A stretch of 20,183 nt of DNA from Prevotella sp. (lineage in GTDB: Bacteria > Bacteroidota > Bacteroidia > Bacteroidales > Bacteroidaceae), in contig JAEEZP010000217.1 in NCBI GenBank assembly GCA_016291915.1, positions 1 to 20,183 of the forward strand, read 5' to 3'. The notes under the pieces are model-generated. The model had not been told where the DNA came from and did no database searches. It worked only from the letters and a program-made list of their open reading frames with translations. The position numbers and the translations under genes were made by a program. Positions 8,285-14,248 of the stretch are shown in pieces; the stretch's first letter is position 1, and the number at the start of each line of letters is the position of its first letter.

Positions 8285-8533
8285 TTAATAATCAAATAGA
8301 CTGAAGCGGTTATAATACCCGCTGTACATATATAATCCCTGATACATGGAGCTATAGTCGGTAAAATCAGGAGTAGGTGCAAAATAATGATGAACAAGAT
8401 TCTGCGTCAATGCTTGCACATATTTACTGCTGTAACCTACTCCCCGTTCCGGCGGATATGCCATCCGCCGAAAATGAATATCAGGATCTGTGATCCGCAA
8501 AAAGTTCTTTATCATAACCGTTTGCTGCTCCAT
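8285..8533 (-). CDS. Small ORF, possible displaced Rhs toxin tip
   Basis: An 82-residue reading frame whose first 31 or so residues (MEQQTVMIKNFLRI ... YPPER) are simply the translation of repeat A3; the same peptide can be read from copy A1. The remaining 50 residues (YSSKYVQALTQNLVHHYF ... SGYYNRFSLFDY) are unique, rich in Tyr and Ser. No family is recognised. Its position directly upstream of a putative immunity gene, 11 bases away, suggests the unique part is the end of a toxin tip cut off from its Rhs carrier. It may not be translated at all. Confidence 0.35.
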   Translation of the reverse strand: MEQQTVMIKNFLRITDPDIHFRRMAYPPERGVGYSSKYVQALTQNLVHHYFAPTPDFTDYSSMYQGLYMYSGYYNRFSLFDY

Positions 8534-8590
8534 GTTATTTTCGTTTTACGCATTATATATGTTTCTACTATACAAGTAATTTGCGGATGA
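8446..8590 (-). repeat. Hairpin-bearing repeat, copy A3
   Basis: Third A unit. It has the hairpin CGGCGGAT (8450-8457) with ATCCGCCG (8463-8470), the intact palindrome GGATCTGTGATCC (8484-8496), the ATGGAGCAGCAAACGG stretch (minus strand, about 8518-8533) and the ATATATAATGCG tail. It lies between the Rhs remnant and the small ORF, and its far end supplies the last codons of the Rhs remnant. Confidence 0.8.
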
Positions 8591-9059
8591 CATATCCTTC
8601 GCAACGGGTGAGCGTGCGCCACCGCTGCCCGTCGGGACCGTACAGGAACTCCGTCGCATAGATGCCCTCCTCGATACGGACCACCCTGCCCTCTGCGTCG
8701 TAGGTGACCTCCTGCATCCCGTAGGAGATCATCAGCGAGTCGTTCTCCACGGCGGTCACGGCATGGGGCTGGCTGCCCGTGTAGTCTGGACTCTCGTGGG
8801 GACAGGTACCGCTATCCTGCTGCACAACAGTTCGAAGCTGCTGGTAGTTCTTGCTGGGGGTACCTGTCCCCAAGTCGATTCCACTTTCCGTTTCCAAGAT
8901 CACTCGGTTAACAACATCACCCAGATCCTTCGCAATACTGACAGTATCAGAGGTGTTTACAGATGAGGCATATGCATTCCATCCTACCAACATCAGCAGG
9001 ATAGTAAGAAAATACCTCCCTGCATTTTGTTTGCCATATTGATAATGTCTGTACTTCAT
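8568..9059 (-). pseudogene. Rhs/YD-repeat core remnant with signal peptide
   Basis: A 163-residue frame from the ATG at 9057-9059. Residues 1-31 look like a signal peptide ending in WNAYA. From about residue 92 it carries recognisable Rhs core sequence: GSQPHAVTAVEN, then the YD-type repeat VTYDAEGRVVRIEEG and FLYGPDGQRWRTLT. Full Rhs proteins are usually well over 1000 residues, with the conserved hyper-repeat core and a toxin tip; here both the long core and the tip are missing, and the last 11 residues (CEGYVIRKLLV) come from repeat A3. The stretch 8590-8870 is clearly GC-richer than its surroundings, as Rhs cores are, while the first 60 codons are not. This suggests an internal deletion joining start and end of an Rhs gene. 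A short functional protein is less likely. Confidence 0.6.
8798..8871. repeat. Perfect 13-bp inverted repeat inside the Rhs remnant
   Basis: GGGGACAGGTACC (8798-8810) and GGTACCTGTCCCC (8859-8871) are exact reverse complements separated by 48 bases. They translate on the minus strand as GTGTP and SGTCP around a Gln-rich stretch. This could be a tiny inserted element or simply a hairpin in the mRNA. Confidence 0.7.
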
Positions 9060-9084
9060 CTGCTTTTAACCTCGTAATCTTACT

Positions 9085-9152
9085 GGTTTTATTGTTCACC
9101 CCCACTCACATAACGCCACCTAAACTGATTTGTTGTAAGAATCAATAACCTG
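9085..9152 (-). repeat. Boundary repeat B2 after the barstar-like gene
   Basis: Second copy of the 68-69-base unit at 7545-7613, differing at a handful of positions at its two ends. It lies 10 bases past the stop of the barstar-like gene and 25 bases before the Rhs remnant start codon. Confidence 0.85.
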
Positions 9153-9162
9153 AGGCGGTCCC

Positions 9163-9750
9163 CTATATCATATAAGCTAAGATTCTCTTCCATAATAATT
9201 TCATATAATCTCTTAACACGCCGAAAAATCCTCGTGAGCCTTTTCCATCTTCTATGTGCTCAACTCCTCTTTCATCATAATGAATACATTCCCTGTAGTT
9301 TTTAGAATAATGCTTTAATATAAATTTTACTCTATCTTCATCTTCTTTCTTGAACAAGACATTAAATTTCTTCGGTTTGTTATTAATCCATGCACCTTCT
9401 AGGATGGCTTGTCCATTATTCTTCATATATTTCCTGATAATACCTGCTCGTTCCTCATATTTTTCCCATTCCACATCAATGATATTTAAACAATCGATAT
9501 AACATGCCAAAACCTTTTCGTCTAAATCAGGAAGAGTGTTGTGGTATATTCTGATTTCATCTTCTGGTACCCATTCTAACTCTTCCATTACATCTCGAAA
9601 AGCATCAAAATTAGTCATGGTAGTATATGGAATATCCAAAGATACCCGGAAACGTTCAAACAATTCTAACTTAGAATTAATCGAATGATTAATAATAACG
9701 GATCTAACGTTATCTGATCTTATTAGGGGATTATCTGAATAACAAAACAT
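9163..9750 (-). CDS. Barstar-like ribonuclease inhibitor (immunity protein)
   Basis: A 195-residue protein from the ATG at 9748-9750. Residues about 27-75 match the barstar pattern: SKLELFERFRVSLDIPY, then TNFDAFRDVMEELEWV and IRIYHNTLPDL. Barstar plugs the active site of barnase-type RNases chiefly with Asp35 and Asp39; both are present here in FDAFRD, whereas the Trp between them is Arg. After a helical middle (WEKYEERAGIIRKYMKNNG) there is an extra C-terminal part (KKFNVLFKKEDEDRVKFIL, then a basic end), so it is about twice the length of classic barstar. It starts two bases after the stop of the barnase-like ORF, an arrangement that supports a toxin-immunity pair in the cytoplasm. A/T-rich composition indicates acquired DNA. 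Confidence 0.75.
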   Translation of the reverse strand: MFCYSDNPLIRSDNVRSVIINHSINSKLELFERFRVSLDIPYTTMTNFDAFRDVMEELEWVPEDEIRIYHNTLPDLDEKVLACYIDCLNIIDVEWEKYEERAGIIRKYMKNNGQAILEGAWINNKPKKFNVLFKKEDEDRVKFILKHYSKNYRECIHYDERGVEHIEDGKGSRGFFGVLRDYMKLLWKRILAYMI

Positions 9751-9752
9751 TG

Positions 9753-10067
9753 CTATGGCTTAAATCTTATAAATGTGTCATAATGATCAGGAGTATAATA
9801 CCAAGAACCATCTGCCCCAACTACAATTCTTTGTGGACCAGGGCCTCTAATTCCATAAGAGGGAACTACGTAATTTATTTTTATTGCTGAGGTAACGCTT
9901 ATCTTCTGCAAATATAATACTAAAGATTCATATTTCCAAACGATAGGGGAATTATTCTTACAAACGGCTGGGATCAAACGGGGACGGTGCTCAAATGATC
10001 CGTTTTCCGGATTTATCGAGAGACGTTTCCCTGATTGTTTTGTTATAATAGCAATCATTTTCTTCAT
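9753..10067 (-). CDS. Barnase-like ribonuclease toxin tip, orphan and probably degenerate
   Basis: A 104-residue frame from the ATG at 10065-10067. The last 40 residues match the end of barnase/Rhs-type RNases: INY near residue 65, QRIVVGADGSWYYT, then DHYDTF. Spacing from the Arg in QRIVV to the His in DHY is 15, exactly that of barnase Arg87 to His102. An Arg six residues before may stand for Arg83. At the place of the catalytic Glu73 (barnase E-A-D-I-N-Y) this protein reads A-I-K-I-N-Y, so the general base seems missing. The first 60 residues do not resemble barnase. No Rhs carrier or signal peptide precedes it. With the barstar-like gene two bases downstream it is best read as a displaced Rhs tip that may have lost activity. 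Confidence 0.55.
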   Translation of the reverse strand: MKKMIAIITKQSGKRLSINPENGSFEHRPRLIPAVCKNNSPIVWKYESLVLYLQKISVTSAIKINYVVPSYGIRGPGPQRIVVGADGSWYYTPDHYDTFIRFKP

Positions 10068-10137
10068 ATTCCATCCTCTATTATTCTTTTGTTTTAAACG
10101 ATAGATAATACCATAACTGATATCTGTGAGTCATACA

Positions 10138-10237
10138 AACTGTCTAACACCCTGAACAGATCATTTCAGAACCGTCCCGCTTTGATCAACTGTCTAACAC
10201 CCTGAACAGATCATTTCAGAACCGCTCCGCTTTGATC
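10138..10237 (-). repeat. Tandem duplication of a 50-base unit
   Basis: Two adjacent copies, 10138-10187 and 10188-10237, differ at only two positions (CCGTCC versus CCGCTC). Each contains CTGAACAGATCATTTCAG, which can form a weak hairpin. All three minus-strand frames contain stops, so it is not coding. It lies in the leader of the barnase-like ORF. Confidence 0.9.
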
Positions 10238-10283
10238 GATAAATATGCTAATCTGCTTGAGCATGGGCTTTGTGATTTCATTG

Positions 10284-10291
10284 CAAAGATA
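10284..10291 (-). promoter_or_regulatory. Possible -7 element for the toxin tip and immunity pair
   Basis: TATCTTTG on the minus strand fits TAnnTTTG, but no TTTG is found 19-21 bases upstream. If used, the transcript would have a leader of about 210 bases that includes the tandem 50-base repeats. The rest of 10068-10333 shows no gene. Confidence 0.35.
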
Positions 10292-10333
10292 ATACAAATA
10301 AATGACATGGCGGTAAAAAAATAAATAAAACAA

Positions 10334-10368
10334 AAAACCCTGGAAAGTAAATCTACTTCCAGGGTTTT
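10334..10368 (-). terminator. Intrinsic terminator of rpsT
   Basis: A long stem pairs AAAACCCTGGA (10334-10344) with TCCAGGGTTTT (10358-10368) and extends inward through GTA/TAC with one bulge. On the minus strand a T run follows. It lies 22 bases after the rpsT stop codon. Confidence 0.85.
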
Positions 10369-10390
10369 CTTATCTTTTGTTCGTCTGATC

Positions 10391-10645
10391 TTATCCCAAC
10401 TTCTTGATGTGAGCACAAAGACTTGACTTCAGGTTGGCAGCCTTGTTCTTGTGGATGATATTGGTCTTAGCCAACTTGTCCAGCATCTTCTGCACTGCGG
10501 GGTACATCTTTACTGCCTCTTCCTTATCGGTGCAAGCGCGAAGTTTGCGAACTGCATTACGCATAGTCTTAGCGTAATATCTGTTGTGAAGTGTTCTTTT
10601 CTTGGTCTGACGAATTCTTTTCTCAGATGATTTGTGATTTGCCAT
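10391..10645 (-). CDS. rpsT: 30S ribosomal protein S20
   Basis: An 84-residue, highly basic, all-helical protein that binds 16S rRNA early in small-subunit assembly. The start MANHKSSEKRIRQTKKRTLHN and the following RNAVRKLR and KNKAANLKSSLCAHIKKLG match S20 in both sequence and length. ATG at 10643-10645. It lies about 160 bases downstream of tRNA-Glu on the same strand and is probably read from the promoter ahead of the tRNA, since no TAnnTTTG box is seen in the A/T-rich 10646-10680. It ends in a strong terminator. Confidence 0.97.
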   Translation of the reverse strand: MANHKSSEKRIRQTKKRTLHNRYYAKTMRNAVRKLRACTDKEEAVKMYPAVQKMLDKLAKTNIIHKNKAANLKSSLCAHIKKLG

Positions 10646-10721
10646 TTTTGATTTAATAATTTTAATAAGTTAATAATTGAAGCTCCTGGGTCTTACATCA
10701 TTGTTGCCCTAAGCGGATTAA

Positions 10722-10737
10722 AGCGGCATTTGCCGCT
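10722..10737. other. Hairpin between tRNA-Glu and rpsT
   Basis: AGCGGCA (10722-10728) and TGCCGCT (10731-10737) are complementary around TT. No T run follows on either strand, so it is more likely a processing or attenuating structure in the tRNA-rpsT transcript than a full terminator. Confidence 0.4.
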
Positions 10738-10808
10738 CTTGAAACCCTCCAGCATCGTTTCACCCTGTTACTCAAGGCTAACGCATCGCTGCGTAGATGA
10801 CGGATTCT

Positions 10809-10883
10809 TGGTAGTCCCTAGGAGAGTCGAACTCCTCTTTAGAGAATGAAAATCTCTCGTCCTAACCGATAGACGAAGGGACC
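10809..10883 (-). tRNA. tRNA-Glu, anticodon TTC, CCA encoded
   Basis: 75 bases on the minus strand fold as a cloverleaf. The acceptor is GGTCCCT/AGGGACT with a G-T first pair, the D arm is GTCTATCGGTTAGGAC, and the anticodon stem AGAGA/TCTCT encloses TTTTCAT with anticodon TTC (10848-10850). The variable loop is AAAG, the T arm is AGGAG-TTCGACT-CTCCT, the discriminator is A and the terminal CCA is encoded (10809-10811). Confidence 0.96.
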
Positions 10884-10903
10884 ATCGTGCAAAAAATGCG
10901 GTG

Positions 10904-10935
10904 CAAAGGTACTGCTTTTCATCCAAACATACAAA
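10904..10935 (-). promoter_or_regulatory. Promoter of tRNA-Glu and rpsT
   Basis: TTTG (10932-10935) and TACCTTTG (10904-10911) on the minus strand are 20 bases apart, the Bacteroidota consensus. The predicted start lies near 10897, about 14 bases before the mature tRNA 5' end. Confidence 0.7.
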
Positions 10936-10973
10936 TTTTTTCTGATATTTTTTCAGAATTACCTCTTTTTTCG

Positions 10974-10981
10974 TATCTTCG
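10974..10981 (+). promoter_or_regulatory. Possible -7 element of recO, nearly leaderless
   Basis: TATCTTCG, one base off TAnnTTTG, ends only four bases before the recO ATG. No good -33 box is seen. If used, recO mRNA would begin at or just inside the start codon. It is divergent from the tRNA promoter 40 bases away. Confidence 0.35.
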
Positions 10982-10985
10982 CAAC

Positions 10986-11729
10986 ATGTTACTGAAGACG
11001 AAGGCCATTGTATTGAAGACACTCAAATACAGTGAGAACAAGTATATCATCGATCTGCTGACAGAGACAGAGGGACGTGTTTCTGTCGTCATCAATATTC
11101 CCAAGACCTCGAAAGGGAAACTGAAAAAACAGTATTTCCAACTGATGAACCTGCTGGAGGTGGATCTCGATTTCCGACCGAAGGAATCCTTGCAGCATCT
11201 GCGGGATGTGCGCATGGCTTATCCTTACTTCTCTATTCCCATGGATCCCTACAAGATGTCGATAACCCTCTTCTTGGCCGAGTTTATCTATCACAGTACA
11301 CGTGATGAGCATGAGAACCCCAATCTCTTTGCGTATATCGAGAATAGTATGCGTTGGCTCGACGGCAGTGCAGGGCATTTCTCTAATTTCCACTTGGTCT
11401 TTATGATGCGACTCTCACGATTCATCGGTTTCTTCCCCAATGTGGATGATTATCATGAGGGTGATTTTTTCGACATGCGCAATGCAACTTTCTGTAGTAA
11501 TGCACCTTTGCACACCGACTTCCTGAATGTCGATGAGTCATCCAGGATCCAGTTGCTCATGCGTATGAACTACGATACGATGCACCTCTTTAAGATGAAT
11601 CATGAGGATCGTAACAGGATCATTGATGTGCTGATCACCTATTACCGTCTGCATGTGCCTAACTTCCCCGAACTGCAGTCACTGCCAGTGATGAAAGCGT
11701 TATGGGAAATCGCGCCGGGAAAGTCATAA
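10986..11729 (+). CDS. recO: DNA repair protein RecO
   Basis: A 247-residue protein that acts with RecR (and RecF) to load RecA on SSB-coated single strands. The ATG at 10986 gives the typical N-terminal OB-fold start (MLLKTKAIVLKTLKYSENKYII, then LTETEGRVSVVI); an in-frame upstream start adds 33 residues unlike RecO and overlaps the promoter region. The C-terminal helical half (LAEFIYHSTRDEHENPNLF, then LSRFIGFFPN, YYRLHVPNFPELQSL) fits RecO. Only one cysteine is in the region where some RecO proteins have a zinc finger, so that finger is absent. Its stop codon lies inside the left end of the inverted-repeat element that follows. It is the only plus-strand gene here. Confidence 0.93.
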   Translation: MLLKTKAIVLKTLKYSENKYIIDLLTETEGRVSVVINIPKTSKGKLKKQYFQLMNLLEVDLDFRPKESLQHLRDVRMAYPYFSIPMDPYKMSITLFLAEFIYHSTRDEHENPNLFAYIENSMRWLDGSAGHFSNFHLVFMMRLSRFIGFFPNVDDYHEGDFFDMRNATFCSNAPLHTDFLNVDESSRIQLLMRMNYDTMHLFKMNHEDRNRIIDVLITYYRLHVPNFPELQSLPVMKALWEIAPGKS

Positions 11730-11852
11730 ACACGCTCATCTTCTACGAAAATCAGCATAAACAACAGATAGACAATGATATACGCTGTTTTTTATCCTCT
11801 TCGAATCTTCTACGGGATCTTCTACGGGCAGTAAGCCTGTCATTGGTGTCTT

Positions 11853-11894
11853 TTTCGGGTGGAAAAGGCCACTATTTCGGATGGAAAAGACCAC
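11853..11894. repeat. Tandem 20-base repeat, period 22
   Basis: TTTCGGGTGGAAAAGGCCAC (11853-11872) and TTTCGGATGGAAAAGACCAC (11875-11894) differ at two positions. They form part of the repeat-filled convergent region. Confidence 0.75.
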
Positions 11895-11913
11895 CTTTTC
11901 TCCGACTTTTAGT

Positions 11914-11992
11914 TACCAATACTCGACTAATTGAGTACTAATTAGTCTGGTAAAAGGTACCAATACTCGACTAATTGAGTACTAATTAGTCT
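11914..11992. repeat. Two identical 35-base repeats, each a hairpin
   Basis: The copies at 11914-11948 and 11958-11992 are identical over 35 bases with a period of 44. Each includes GACTAATT and AATTAGTC as an 8-bp stem around GAGTACT, as well as the palindrome ACTAATTAGT. Confidence 0.9.
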
Positions 11993-11994
11993 AG

Positions 11995-12018
11995 AAAAGG
12001 GTAGTAGTACCCTTTTTC
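11995..12018 (+). terminator. Terminator downstream of recO
   Basis: AAAAGGGTA (11995-12003) pairs perfectly with TACCCTTTT (12008-12016) around GTAG, followed by TCTC on the plus strand. It sits about 265 bases after the recO stop, at the centre of the symmetric element, and could act in either direction. Confidence 0.65.
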
Positions 12019-12097
12019 TCATGGAGATAGACACTAAGTTGTTTCGCATAGTTTATAGCGTATAGTGCATAGTTATGGCTTTTTTACAGTTGTTTAT

Positions 12098-12114
12098 GCA
12101 CGCTGAAAGCGTGC
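12098..12114. repeat. REP-like hairpin
   Basis: GCACGCT (12098-12104) and AGCGTGC (12108-12114) form a 7-bp stem with loop GAA and are followed by CCCC. It has the look of an interspersed REP hairpin. Confidence 0.5.
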
Positions 12115-12290
12115 CCCATCTATCTGATGGTCACCCCTTTCATGTCATTGCCTTATTTATTTTTCCGTAGAAGATTCGTAGAAGATCCGTAGGGGTAAAT
12201 TTTGCAGTAATTTACTGAAGTCCAAACTGTTAAGGTGATTCCTGTAGAAGATGAGCGGGTTTATAACTTTCCCGTCAAAAACTTTTTATA

Positions 12291-12322
12291 AAGTGACCCT
12301 GAAGTAATGAACGGGTTCACTT
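12291..12322. other. Imperfect hairpin outside the symmetric element
   Basis: AAGTGACCC (12291-12299) can pair with GGG-T-TCACTT (12313-12322) with a single bulged T. No T run follows. Its role is unknown; it lies between the right end of the element and the yqeY terminator. Confidence 0.35.
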
Positions 12323-12361
12323 CATCCTGAGTCCCCATGTTCACTAATCGCTTTGATCCTA

Positions 12362-12409
12362 ATAAGAAACTATTCCCCTCCTCAAATGGGGAAGGGAACA
12401 GTTTCTTAT
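12362..12409 (-). terminator. Long hairpin ending the dcw-yqeY operon
   Basis: ATAAGAAACT (12362-12371) pairs with AGTTTCTTAT (12400-12409), and TTCCCC (12373-12378) pairs with GGGGAA (12388-12393) inside. It starts 11 bases after the yqeY stop on the minus strand. A T run after the stem is lacking, so termination may need Rho or the hairpin may protect the 3' end. Confidence 0.6.
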
Positions 12410-12419
12410 AGCATGATAT

Positions 12420-12866
12420 TCAGGCTAACAGCGCCTTCACGATACCGGAGATCATGCGACCGTCGGCCTTGCCGGCCATCTGCTTGCTGGCGATACCCAT
12501 CACCTTCCCCATGTCTTTCATGGAAGAGGCTCCGGTCTCGGCGATGATCGTCTTCACGATGGCGGTGATTTCTTCTTCAGAGAGTTGTTTCGGGAGATAA
12601 CTCTCTATGACAGCCACCTGTGCCAGTTCGGCATCTGCCAAGTCCTGCCGACCGGCTTGTGCGTAGGTCACGGCAGTCTCCTTGCCCTGCTTGGCTAACT
12701 TGGCGATAATCTTCAGGGCTGCATCGTCCTCCAAGGTATCGTTGGCTCCCGGGGCTGTCTTTGCCTCCAGGAACACCTTCTTAATGTTTCTCAGTGTCTC
12801 CAGACGCACCTTGTCACGTGCCTTCATGGCCGACTTGATATCTTCACTGATCTGATCAAACAACAT
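12420..12866 (-). CDS. GatB/YqeY domain protein
   Basis: A 148-residue cytoplasmic protein of the YqeY family, homologous to the tRNA-binding C-terminal domain of the amidotransferase subunit GatB; its exact role is unsettled. Typical features are the start LFDQISEDIKSAMKARDKVR and LETLRNIK, the central ESYLPKQLSEEEI, and the end ETGASSMKDMGKVMG with GRMISGIVKALL. Length fits the family. It begins 14 bases after the ftsZ stop and so appears to be the last gene of the division operon, followed by the hairpin at 12362-12409. Confidence 0.9.
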   Translation of the reverse strand: MLFDQISEDIKSAMKARDKVRLETLRNIKKVFLEAKTAPGANDTLEDDAALKIIAKLAKQGKETAVTYAQAGRQDLADAELAQVAVIESYLPKQLSEEEITAIVKTIIAETGASSMKDMGKVMGIASKQMAGKADGRMISGIVKALLA

Positions 12867-12880
12867 AGTCGTATTATTTA

Positions 12881-14200
12881 TTAAAACTTGATCGTTCCCT
12901 GGATGGGTTCTTTATTCTCGTTGTCGGTCTTCTTGATGTTTCCCGCTGCCTTGCTGCGGATTTCCTCTAAGATCTGACGGGTACGCTTGTAGGTAGGTAT
13001 CTGTTCTACGTCAGAGATAACATCGTCATTATCCAGATCCTCCTGACGGAAGATGAAGATATGCGGATGACGCTTGTACTGGCTGGAAGAACCGTCTTTA
13101 CCATAGTAGCGGTTACGGCGATCCTGACGCTCAGCGGCTTTCTCCTCCTCAGCGGCGATGCGGTCGGCCTCCTCCTGTGTCCGCTTGGTGAAGTGACTGC
13201 TCATGCCGTCCACATCCTCGATGCCGAAGCCCGTGGCGAGAATCGTCACCTTTACCTTATCGCCTAATTCCGGATCTGTTGCCAATCCCCATTTGATCTC
13301 AAAGTCATTGCCGAACTTACCCATAAAGTCGTTCACATCGTTCATCTCCTCCATCATCAGTCCAGTCTTACTCTGTTTGTCAGAGCAGAAAGAGATGCTC
13401 AACAGGATCTTCTTGGAGTTGAACACATCATTATCATTCAGCAGCGGTGAGTGAAGGGCATCCTCAATGGCTTTCTTCACACGGCCTTCTCCTTCACCGT
13501 AACCGGTTGACATAATAGCCACACCACCATCCTTCAAGACAGTCTTGACATCGTTGAAGTCGAGGTTGATGAGTCCGTGTACGGTGATGATCTCGGCAAT
13601 ACTCTTCGCAGCCACACTAAGGGTGTCGTCAGCCTTGCCGAAGGCATCCAAGACGGTCAGCTCCGGGTAGATGGCACGCAGTCGCTCGTTGTTGATCACC
13701 AGCAAGGCATCAACGTGCTTCGACATCTCTTCCACGCCATCCAACGCCTGGTCAATCTTCTTCGGACCCTCAAAGCGGAAAGGTATCGTAACAATACCTA
13801 CCGTAAGGATGTCCATCTCCTTACTGATACGTGCGATGACAGGAGCCGCTCCGGTACCTGTTCCGCCACCCATACCTGCCGTGATGAAAGCCATCTTGGT
13901 GCCGTCATCCAGCACACGACGGATATCGTCGATGCTTTCTTCTGCAGCCTGACGGGCTTTCTCGGGTTTGTTACCGGCTCCTAATCCTTCTTTTCCCAAC
14001 TGCAGATGAACAGGAACGGGAGAGTCGTTGAGTGCTTGATTGTCGGTATTACACAATACAAAGGAGACATCGTGGATACCTTCACGGAACATGTGGTTAA
14101 CAGCGTTGCCACCACCACCGCCGACACCGATGACTTTGATGATACTACTCTCTTTCTCGGTGTCTTCGAAGTCTAATATATCGAATGTATTATCTTTCAT
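12881..14200 (-). CDS. ftsZ: Cell division protein FtsZ
   Basis: A 439-residue tubulin-like GTPase that forms the Z ring at midcell. GGGGGN (27-32) and the tubulin signature GGGTGTGAAP (111-120) bind GTP, and NLDFNDV (212-218) is the T7 synergy loop that completes the active site of the neighbouring subunit. After about residue 330 there is a charged linker (EEADRIAAEEEKAAERQDRRN) and a C-terminal part containing IPTYKRTRQ, which resembles the conserved Bacteroidota tail that binds FtsA, though it is followed by some 35 further residues ending in TIKF. ATG at 14198-14200, 48 bases after ftsA. Confidence 0.98.
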   Translation of the reverse strand: MKDNTFDILDFEDTEKESSIIKVIGVGGGGGNAVNHMFREGIHDVSFVLCNTDNQALNDSPVPVHLQLGKEGLGAGNKPEKARQAAEESIDDIRRVLDDGTKMAFITAGMGGGTGTGAAPVIARISKEMDILTVGIVTIPFRFEGPKKIDQALDGVEEMSKHVDALLVINNERLRAIYPELTVLDAFGKADDTLSVAAKSIAEIITVHGLINLDFNDVKTVLKDGGVAIMSTGYGEGEGRVKKAIEDALHSPLLNDNDVFNSKKILLSISFCSDKQSKTGLMMEEMNDVNDFMGKFGNDFEIKWGLATDPELGDKVKVTILATGFGIEDVDGMSSHFTKRTQEEADRIAAEEEKAAERQDRRNRYYGKDGSSSQYKRHPHIFIFRQEDLDNDDVISDVEQIPTYKRTRQILEEIRSKAAGNIKKTDNENKEPIQGTIKF

Positions 14201-14248
14201 ATAATATAAGGTATTATTGTTGTGTGAAAATGTTAAACGTATGCTCTT

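Larger units (their letters stand above)
11716..12274. mobile_element. Symmetric repeat element between recO and yqeY
   Basis: The ends 11716-11746 and 12244-12274 are 31-base inverted repeats with 29 identities. Inside, ATCTTCTAC occurs at 11738, 11805 and 11817, and its complement GTAGAAGAT at 12167, 12178 and 12244, with mirror-image spacing (67 and 12 on the left, 11 and 66 on the right) around a centre near 11995. A further shared word, GCATAAACAAC (11754), recurs inverted near 12088. No convincing ORF lies inside and I see no target-site duplication. It may be a MITE-like element or a site-specific folded intergenic structure. Confidence 0.55.

Noticed and set aside
10216..10416. 66-codon frame between the tandem repeat and rpsT
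   Set aside because: It crosses the rpsT terminator and the 50-base duplication and resembles nothing.
11702..11941. 79-codon plus-strand frame overlapping the recO end
   Set aside because: It runs through inverted and tandem repeats, has no domain and overlaps recO; better explained as non-coding.
11914..11992. Possible CRISPR array
   Set aside because: Only two repeat copies with a nine-base spacing and no cas genes; the units are hairpins, not CRISPR repeats.
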